Source: an uncultured Croceitalea sp. (GTDB lineage: Bacteria; Bacteroidota; Bacteroidia; Flavobacteriales; Flavobacteriaceae). Taken from it: DNA of 38,456 nt. The position numbers were made by a program, and so were the translations under genes. Where the stretch lies: assembly GCA_937969515.1 (NCBI GenBank), contig CALBVX010000087.1, forward strand, positions 1 through 38,456, read 5' to 3'. Below the pieces are notes generated by a model. It was not told where the DNA came from. It searched no databases and was given only the letters and a program-made list of their open reading frames with translations. Positions 33,156 to 38,456 of this stretch are shown here, one piece after another (the stretch's first letter is position 1; each line of letters begins with the position of its first letter).

Positions 33156-34220
33156 ATGAAAAAACATAATTTTAGCGCAGGACCCTGTATTCTTCCGCAA
33201 GAAGTAATGAAAAAAGCCGCAGAGGCCGTAATAGATTTAAATGGAAGCGGTCTTTCATTGATAGAAATATCACATCGAAGCCCAGCTTTTGTTGAAATTA
33301 TGGAAACAGCTCGTTCTTTAGCTTTAGAACTGTTAGGCTTATCGGAGAAAGGATATACGGCGTTATTTCTTCAAGGTGGAGCGAGCACCCAATTTTTAGC
33401 CGTTGCTTATAATTTGTTGGAAAAGAAAGCAGGCTATTTAAATACAGGCACATGGAGTTTAAAGGCCATAAAAGAAGCGCGCTTGTTCGGCGATGTTGTT
33501 GAAGTAGCTTCTTCGCAAGAGAAAAACTTCAACTATATCCCAAAGGAGTATGACATTCCGAAGGGGTTGGATTATTTTCATCTCACTTCTAACAACACCA
33601 TATTCGGAACACAGCTAAAAGAATTCCCAGCAGTTGACTGTCCGTTGATATGTGATATGAGTTCCGATATTTTTTCCCGCCAGCTAGATTTTTCACAATT
33701 CGACTTGATTTACGCCGGAGCCCAAAAAAATATGGGTCCTGCCGGTACGACTTTAGTGGTTGTAAAAGATGCTATTTTGGGTAAGGTTTCAAGAAAAATC
33801 CCTTCAATGTTAGACTACAAAACCCATATTAGTAAAGAAAGTATGTTCAATACGCCACCTGTGTTTCCAGTCTATGTATCTATGCTAACAATGCAATGGT
33901 TAAAAGATTTGGGCGGTATCTCAGCTATTGAAGAAACTAATGAAAAGAAAGCAAATCTTATTTATTCTGAAATTGATTTAAACCCTGTATTCTCAGGTTT
34001 TGCTGCCAAAGAAGATCGTTCAAATATGAATGCTACTTTTAATATAACCGATGATACCTTAAAAGAAACTTTTGACAAAAATTGTAAAGAGGCAGGCATC
34101 AATGGCTTAAATGGTCATAGATCGGTAGGTGGTTATCGTGCATCTATGTATAATGCACTGTCCTTAGAAAGTGTAGGCATTTTAGTAGATATTATGAGTG
34201 AATTAGAACGTAAAGGGTAA
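33156..34220 (+). CDS. serC: Phosphoserine aminotransferase
   Basis: This 354-residue PLP enzyme makes 3-phosphoserine from 3-phosphohydroxypyruvate and glutamate. It starts KHNFSAGPCILPQEVMKKAA, has SHRSPAFVEI, the LFLQGGASTQF phosphate-binding segment, the DMSSDIFSR aspartate and the PLP lysine in YAGAQKNMGPAGTT, and ends with GHRSVGGYRASMYNAL. Length and motifs are standard for class V SerC. It is 4 nt upstream of the serA-like gene, so the two serine-pathway enzymes are made together. Confidence 0.96.
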   Translation: MKKHNFSAGPCILPQEVMKKAAEAVIDLNGSGLSLIEISHRSPAFVEIMETARSLALELLGLSEKGYTALFLQGGASTQFLAVAYNLLEKKAGYLNTGTWSLKAIKEARLFGDVVEVASSQEKNFNYIPKEYDIPKGLDYFHLTSNNTIFGTQLKEFPAVDCPLICDMSSDIFSRQLDFSQFDLIYAGAQKNMGPAGTTLVVVKDAILGKVSRKIPSMLDYKTHISKESMFNTPPVFPVYVSMLTMQWLKDLGGISAIEETNEKKANLIYSEIDLNPVFSGFAAKEDRSNMNATFNITDDTLKETFDKNCKEAGINGLNGHRSVGGYRASMYNALSLESVGILVDIMSELERKG

Positions 34221-34224
34221 TTAA

Positions 34225-35178
34225 ATGATGAAGGTTTTAGCCAACGACGGAATATCTGCTTCTGGAGTTCAAAAATTGGAACAGGGTGGTTTTGAGGTAT
34301 TGACCACCAAAGTAGCACAAGAACAGCTCGTTAATTTTATTAATGAAAATAATGTCAATGCACTATTAGTACGGAGTGCTACCGAGGTTAGAAAAGAATT
34401 AATCGATGCTTGTACTTCATTGCAATTGATTGGTCGTGGCGGGGTTGGAATGGATAACATTGATGTAGCCCATGCAAAATCGAAGGGAATTCATGTTATT
34501 AATACCCCAGCGGCATCTTCAGAGTCCGTCGCCGAATTGGTTTTCGCACATTTGTTCAGTGGGGTTCGTTACTTGCACGATTCTAATAGAAATATGCCAC
34601 TTGAAGGAGATAGTAAGTTTAAACAATTGAAAAAGTCATACGGTGGAGGTTCTGAATTAAGAGGTAAAACAATCGGAATTATTGGCTTCGGAAGAATTGG
34701 CCAAGCTACTGCGAAAATTGCTTTGGGCATTGGCATGAAAGTTCTTTTTACAGACAGTAATATTAAGGAGTTGGATTTGAGTTTAGATTTTTACAATGGT
34801 CAATCCTTAACTTTTCATCTAAAAAGCAATAGCTTGGATGACGTTTTAAAGCGTTCAGATTTTTTGACCTTACATGTTCCCGCGCAGAAGGAATATATAA
34901 TTGGCGCTCAGGAATTTTCTAAAATGAAGGATGGTGTTGGTATCATAAACGCTTCTAGAGGTGGCACTGTTGATGAAGTTGCCCTTGTAGATGCCTTAGA
35001 GACAGGTAAAGTTGCTTTTGCCGGCTTAGATGTTTATGAATCAGAACCTAATCCAGAGATAAAAATTTTAATGCATCCCAAAATTTCGCTTACACCACAT
35101 ATTGGTGCGGCTACCAATGAAGCTCAAGATAGAATAGGTTTAGAACTTGCAGACCAAATTATCGAATTGCTTCAATAA
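34225..35178 (+). CDS. serA: D-3-phosphoglycerate dehydrogenase (short, no ACT domain)
   Basis: This 317-residue D-2-hydroxyacid dehydrogenase has LIGRGGVGMDNIDVAHAKSKG, the Rossmann motif GKTIGIIGFGRIGQATAK at about residues 147-164, the catalytic arginine in NASRGGTVDE, a glutamate in VYESEPNP and the histidine in LTPHIGAATNEAQ. It lacks the C-terminal ACT domain, so serine feedback through that domain is not expected. Its place directly behind serC supports oxidation of 3-phosphoglycerate as the reaction, the first step of serine synthesis. Confidence 0.92.
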   Translation: MMKVLANDGISASGVQKLEQGGFEVLTTKVAQEQLVNFINENNVNALLVRSATEVRKELIDACTSLQLIGRGGVGMDNIDVAHAKSKGIHVINTPAASSESVAELVFAHLFSGVRYLHDSNRNMPLEGDSKFKQLKKSYGGGSELRGKTIGIIGFGRIGQATAKIALGIGMKVLFTDSNIKELDLSLDFYNGQSLTFHLKSNSLDDVLKRSDFLTLHVPAQKEYIIGAQEFSKMKDGVGIINASRGGTVDEVALVDALETGKVAFAGLDVYESEPNPEIKILMHPKISLTPHIGAATNEAQDRIGLELADQIIELLQ

Positions 35179-35188
35179 AGTCGATTTT

Positions 35189-35220
35189 ACCACCTTTTCT
35201 TTGTAAAGTGGTTCTTTTTT
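35189..35220 (+). terminator. Probable terminator after the serC-serA unit
   Basis: ACCAC (35189-35193) pairs with GTGGT (35208-35212), extended by TTT/AAA across a one-base bulge, followed by a T-rich run. It separates the serine genes from the DUF937 gene. Confidence 0.7.
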
Positions 35221-35254
35221 GTACATTGTAACCTTTATTCTAAACACTATAAAA

Positions 35255-35896
35255 ATGTCAGGATTATTAGATTTAATAAATAGCCCAATAGGCAAACAAC
35301 TAATTAGCGGTGTTGCCGGTCAAACCGGTCAGCCAGAAAACAAAACAGCGGATGTACTTGCAATGGCCATGCCTTTGATTATGGGCGCCATGAAAAAAAA
35401 CACCTCTACACCTGGTGGAGCGCAAGGACTAATGAATGCCCTTTCTTCTAAACATGATGGAAGCATCTTGGATAACCTTGGAGGCTTATTCGGTGGTGGT
35501 GTAGACCAATCGGTAATGGATGACGGTGCAGGAATTTTAGGCCACGTTTTTGGTTCCAAACAGCCTCAAGTTGAAAACGCTTTAAGTAGTAAGGCGGGTA
35601 TTGATGCAGGTTCGGTAGCACAAATATTAAAAATTGCCGCCCCTATACTTTTAGGTTATCTAGGAAAACAGACGAGGCAACAAAACGTATCTAGCCCAGA
35701 TGCTTTAAGTGGTCTTTTAGGTGGTCTAATGGGCGGAACAAAAACTGCAAACAAACAGCAATCTTTAATTGAGTCGTTTTTAGACTCTGACGGCGATGGC
35801 AGTGTAATCGATGACCTAGCTGGTATGGTACTCTCTGGCGGAAACCAAAAGAAAAGTGGACTTGGAGGCCTTTTAGGAGGTTTGTTCGGAAAATAA
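35255..35896 (+). CDS. DUF937-domain protein
   Basis: From ATG 35255 this is a 213-residue protein of the DUF937 family: MSGLLDLINSPIGKQLISGV at the start, then repeated GLF/GLL-glycine stretches (LDNLGGLFGGGVD, GSKQPQVENALSSKAGIDAG, KIAAPILLGYLGKQTRQ) and a glycine-rich end GLGGLLGGLFGK. The helical repeat resembles the YidB-like fold. An EF-hand-like DSDGDGSVIDDL lies at about residue 180. Function is unknown. A longer frame from TTG 35219 is rejected because it starts inside the preceding T tract. Confidence 0.88.
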   Translation: MSGLLDLINSPIGKQLISGVAGQTGQPENKTADVLAMAMPLIMGAMKKNTSTPGGAQGLMNALSSKHDGSILDNLGGLFGGGVDQSVMDDGAGILGHVFGSKQPQVENALSSKAGIDAGSVAQILKIAAPILLGYLGKQTRQQNVSSPDALSGLLGGLMGGTKTANKQQSLIESFLDSDGDGSVIDDLAGMVLSGGNQKKSGLGGLLGGLFGK

Positions 35897-35917
35897 CATC
35901 AAGCTATAGTATTTAAC

Positions 35918-35949
35918 AAGCCGTTTAGACATTCCAAGCGGCTTTTTTT
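35918..35949 (+). terminator. Rho-independent terminator after the DUF937 gene
   Basis: AAGCCGTTT pairs with AAGCGGCTT (one G-U pair) around a loop of about nine bases and is followed by T7. Confidence 0.85.
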
Positions 35950-35962
35950 ATATTTTAAGGGT

Positions 35963-36421
35963 ATGAAAAAGAATATTATAAATCTATTTACTACACTCGT
36001 ATTACTTAGTACATCTTTAAGTTCTTGTGGTACCCAAAAAGAAGCTTTGGCCATTTCTGATAAGGAAAAAGAAATCTTTGCTTCGCAATCAGAGGAACCT
36101 GTTGAAATTTCCGATGAAAAAACGGAATATGAAATCATTATTATTGAACCGGGTTTCAATATTTGGCTGCAAAGTGTGGCCAGACCAGAAGGTTACTATT
36201 CGAAATCTTTTTTAGAAAATCGTAATCAAATACTGGTACTCAATTGGAATCAAAGAGTTTTACAACCAAATAGATTCAATCCAAATTTATACGAACTACA
36301 AATAAATTATGACCCGCAAATAGATTACGGCTACGAAGTGAATTATAAACTCTATAATTATTTTGTATTCTTTCAAAGAAGATATAATCAACGCCTGGGT
36401 CCTTTTTTACCTCGAATATAA
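35963..36421 (+). CDS. DUF6146-like lipoprotein
   Basis: This 152-residue protein starts with a lipoprotein signal peptide (lipobox LSSC, Cys22), an acidic linker (SDKEKEIFASQSEEPVEISD) and a conserved domain with IIIEPGFNIWLQSVARPEGY, ILVLNWNQRVLQPNRFNPNL and YEVNYKLYNYFVFFQRRYNQ. This matches what I know as DUF6146 in flavobacteria. It should be anchored to the outer or inner membrane. TATATTTT lies 6 nt before the ATG and may be its -7 box. The DUF6787-like gene follows. Confidence 0.82.
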   Translation: MKKNIINLFTTLVLLSTSLSSCGTQKEALAISDKEKEIFASQSEEPVEISDEKTEYEIIIIEPGFNIWLQSVARPEGYYSKSFLENRNQILVLNWNQRVLQPNRFNPNLYELQINYDPQIDYGYEVNYKLYNYFVFFQRRYNQRLGPFLPRI

Positions 36422-36426
36422 TCTCG

Positions 36427-36434
36427 TAAATTTG
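36427..36434 (+). promoter_or_regulatory. -7 promoter box of the DUF6787 gene
   Basis: TAAATTTG fits TAnnTTTG exactly and ends 14 nt before the ATG at 36449, giving a leader of about 10 nt. The gene may therefore be transcribed apart from the DUF6146 gene. Confidence 0.45.
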
Positions 36435-36448
36435 CCATCGAAAATCTA

Positions 36449-36754
36449 ATGATGGAGAAACTTAAAAAGCGTTGGGGTATAGACTCCAACTTTCAAATAA
36501 TCATAATTTTTATTGTTTTTGCTATTACCGGTAGTGTTTCGGCAAAACTTGCCGCTCCCTTTACAGAGTTTATTGGTATTACAAAAGAAAATGTATCTGG
36601 CTGGATCTATTGGCCAATCAGAATTCTGCTTATTTTTCCGATTTACCAAGTGTTATTGGTGTTTTTTGGATGGCTCTTTGGGCAATACAAGTTCTTTTGG
36701 GCTTTTGAAAAGAAAATGTTGAAACGTCTCGGTCTAGGGTCGTTCATATCCTAG
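36449..36754 (+). CDS. DUF6787-like small membrane protein
   Basis: This 101-residue protein has a basic N-terminus with KLKKRWGIDSNFQ, two membrane helices (IIIIFIVFAITGSVSAKLA and YWPIRILLIFPIYQVLLVFFGW) and a C-terminus with GQYKFFWAFEKKMLKRLGLG. The pattern matches DUF6787 proteins of Bacteroidota, often found next to DUF6146. No function is known. Confidence 0.82.
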   Translation: MMEKLKKRWGIDSNFQIIIIFIVFAITGSVSAKLAAPFTEFIGITKENVSGWIYWPIRILLIFPIYQVLLVFFGWLFGQYKFFWAFEKKMLKRLGLGSFIS

Positions 36755-36795
36755 TTTTGTGATTTAATTAACACTCTTGCACTCTGAATTTTAAC

Positions 36796-36803
36796 TAGCT
36801 TTG
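36796..36803 (+). promoter_or_regulatory. -7 promoter box, leaderless spacing, before the Cys/His protein
   Basis: TAGCTTTG fits TAnnTTTG exactly and ends 4 nt before the GTG at 36808, so the transcript would begin at the start codon. A TTG at 36777-36779 lies 16 nt upstream. Confidence 0.5.
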
Positions 36804-36807
36804 TCGA

Positions 36808-37113
36808 GTGAAACCGATTGTTCGAACATTAGGTCTATTTCTATTTGCAGCCTTATTACTCTTTAAGGTTGCCGGTTTGCATTCCTTTACACATATAGAA
36901 AACACTGACGAAATCAGTGATTGTGTGGTTTGTCATATGGCCACTGAAGAACAAGAAGATGTTTCCTTTTTACCATTAGATTTAAATCTGGAATTTTCAA
37001 CCTTCTATTACCTCACAGAGGGGACTGTTTTTGCATTCCAGTTTATTAATGGAAAAACACACCTTACATTTCAATACAGCAGGCCCCCGCCTTTTTTAAG
37101 CCTCATTTCCTAG
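36808..37113 (+). CDS. Small exported Cys/His-rich protein upstream of a TonB receptor
   Basis: This 101-residue protein starts at GTG. It has an N-terminal export helix (TLGLFLFAALLLFKVAG) and then HSFTHIENTDEISDCVVCHMATEEQE, with two histidines, a CxxC pair and a further histidine. That would suit binding of a metal ion, and the CVVCH string also equals the c-type haem motif. A short hydrophobic/aromatic part and a PPPFLSLIS end follow. Small Cys-pair proteins of this style often precede TonB receptor genes in flavobacteria, which suggests a link to metal uptake or sensing. The receptor starts 48 nt downstream. Confidence 0.72.
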   Translation: MKPIVRTLGLFLFAALLLFKVAGLHSFTHIENTDEISDCVVCHMATEEQEDVSFLPLDLNLEFSTFYYLTEGTVFAFQFINGKTHLTFQYSRPPPFLSLIS

Positions 37114-37161
37114 ATTAATTCTTCAGCCCTTTTGGGTTAATTCTCTTATTAATATTCTTTT

Positions 37162-38456
37162 ATGATGAAAGTGCTTTTTATAGCATTGTTCTGCTTTACA
37201 GTATCTTTTACACTTGCGCAAGATTGCAAGAGTAGCTTGTCTGGTGTCGTTATAGACTATCACGATAAAACCCCATTAATGAATGCCAGTATTCAGACTT
37301 TGGACGGAGGTATCAAAATAATCACCGACATAAACGGTGAATTTACAATTTCAAACCTATGTGATAAGACTTACACTTTTGAGATTAGTCATCCAGAATG
37401 TAGCACTACCCTACTGAATGTTAACATAAAAGGCAAGACGAAGATTGATATAAAACTTGAGCATCATTTAGAAGAGCTCGAAGAGGTGAAGGTTATAGGA
37501 AGTTCTATAAAACAGACCAATTCTGCCCAGGAGGTTTCTTTAGACGTTCAAAAATTAGAAGAGTTCAGTAGTGGTACCTTGGGTGATGCCTTAAGCCAGA
37601 TCTCAGGCGTATCCATTTTAAGTACCGGTGCAAATATTGTTAAGCCGGCTATTCATGGTCTTAATGGAAGTAGGGTCTTGTTGTTGAACAATGGGGTACG
37701 AATGCAAGATATGGAATGGGGCGATGAACATGCCCCTAATGTAGATCTCAATGCTGCTGGTTCTGTCTCTGTAATAAAGGGAGCCTCAGCTTTGCAGTAT
37801 GGCGGTGATGCTATCGGCGGTGTAATTTTAATGGAGCAATTGCCTTTTACCAAAACCGATTCTTTGTATGGCAAAACAATTTTAAATGGAGTTTCAAATG
37901 GCCGTGGTGGTTCAGCTAGCACCGAGTTGATTCGTACCTATGAGAATGGTTGGTTTTTAAAAGGTCAGGCTTCTTATAAACGTATTGGAGATAGAGAGGC
38001 ACCTGACTATATACTTTCCAACACAGGAATTCAAGAAATAGGAGCTTCGTTGGCAACCGGTAGAAATCTCTTTGAATGGGGTTGGAATCTAAATTATTCA
38101 TTCTACGATGCTGAAATAGCAATTTTACGTTCTTCGCATGTCGGTAATGTTGATGATTTAATTCGATCTATTAACACGCAACAGCCCTTGTTTATACGTC
38201 CGTTCACTTATGATTTAAACAATCCAAGGCAAAAAGTTACCCACCATTTGGCCAAACTGAGTTTTTACAAACGTTTTGAAGGCCTAGGAAAGTGGAATCT
38301 ACAATATGATTTTCAAAGCAATAATCGCCTTGAATTTGATGTTCGTAGAGGAGAATCAGATGACAGACAGTCCCTAGACTTAGCTTTGACAACCCATAGT
38401 TTAACAACGGATTTTAAATGGGACGCCAATAAAAACTATGAATTTAAGACCGGACT
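37162..38456 (+). CDS. TonB-dependent outer-membrane receptor, 3' end missing
   Basis: The frame opens at ATG 37162 (a second ATG follows at 37165) and stays open to the window end, about 431 residues. It has a signal peptide (MMKVLFIALFCFTVSFTLAQ), a carboxypeptidase-regulatory-like domain (SGVVIDYHDKTPLMNASIQT), the TonB-box-like EEVKVIGSS, and a plug with TLGDALSQISGVSILSTGAN, IVKPAIHGLNGSRVLLLNNG and VSVIKGASALQYGGDAIGGV. Barrel strands follow. VRMQDMEWGDEHAPNVD in the plug is typical of the metal or haem receptor group rather than SusC. With the Cys/His protein upstream, metal uptake is a reasonable guess. Confidence 0.88.
   Translation, partial: MMKVLFIALFCFTVSFTLAQDCKSSLSGVVIDYHDKTPLMNASIQTLDGGIKIITDINGEFTISNLCDKTYTFEISHPECSTTLLNVNIKGKTKIDIKLEHHLEELEEVKVIGSSIKQTNSAQEVSLDVQKLEEFSSGTLGDALSQISGVSILSTGANIVKPAIHGLNGSRVLLLNNGVRMQDMEWGDEHAPNVDLNAAGSVSVIKGASALQYGGDAIGGVILMEQLPFTKTDSLYGKTILNGVSNGRGGSASTELIRTYENGWFLKGQASYKRIGDREAPDYILSNTGIQEIGASLATGRNLFEWGWNLNYSFYDAEIAILRSSHVGNVDDLIRSINTQQPLFIRPFTYDLNNPRQKVTHHLAKLSFYKRFEGLGKWNLQYDFQSNNRLEFDVRRGESDDRQSLDLALTTHSLTTDFKWDANKNYEFKTG

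Noticed and set aside
37653-38122. Minus-strand frames near the right end
   Set aside because: Antisense to the TonB receptor, whose plug-domain motifs are clear.

Overview
The window looks like a chromosomal segment of a marine-type member of the Flavobacteriaceae (Bacteroidota). It is AT-rich and carries a type IX secretion (T9SS) sorting domain, a FecI-type sigma / FecR / TonB-receptor module with an STN domain, DUF6146-, DUF6787- and DUF4258-like proteins, and Bacteroidota promoter boxes (TAnnTTTG). No rRNA, tRNA, CRISPR array or transposase was seen.

Layout. (1) 1-3187, minus strand: a T9SS-secreted protein followed 24 nt later by the 5' part of a large SpvB/FG-GAP-repeat secreted protein that runs off the left edge. 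(2) 3318-10126: an accessory block. A small HTH regulator faces a tight minus-strand operon (8739 to 3713) of five paralogous multi-pass membrane proteins, one of them broken by a one-base frameshift. A sixth, half-size paralogue lies on the other side of tsaE on the plus strand. A 45-residue exported peptide with a notable promoter sits between. (3) 10127-10503: palindromic intergenic repeat DNA. (4) 10504-18929: mostly conserved genes: alanine dehydrogenase, a DUF4258-like protein, proline dehydrogenase, aroB, a small acidic protein, a DinB-like protein, an Lrp/AsnC regulator, a second HTH regulator, a lipoprotein, TerC and a sterol-desaturase-family hydroxylase. (5) 19061-24790, minus strand: topoisomerase IV (parE then parC) and the ATPase YchF. 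(6) 24963-29768: ECF sigma factor, FecR anti-sigma and TonB-dependent transducer. (7) 29833-36754: a methyltransferase, a tiny membrane protein, an arginase-family enzyme, a ferredoxin, a LuxC-like acyl-CoA reductase, serC, serA, a DUF937 protein, a DUF6146 lipoprotein and a DUF6787 membrane protein. (8) 36808 to the end: a small exported Cys/His protein and a truncated TonB-dependent receptor.

The best candidate for something undescribed is the membrane-protein family at 3713-10126. The full-length members read as two tandem copies of a unit of about four membrane segments followed by a basic coiled-coil tail. The paralogue at 9575-10126 is one unit plus tail. The family shares a signature (GF-x-D/S, then W-F-x-x-x-K-x-W, then QL-F/Y-N, then DE-x-E), shows recent duplication or gene conversion (an exact 74-bp repeat) and surrounds tsaE. 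I recognise no known family here and assign no function.
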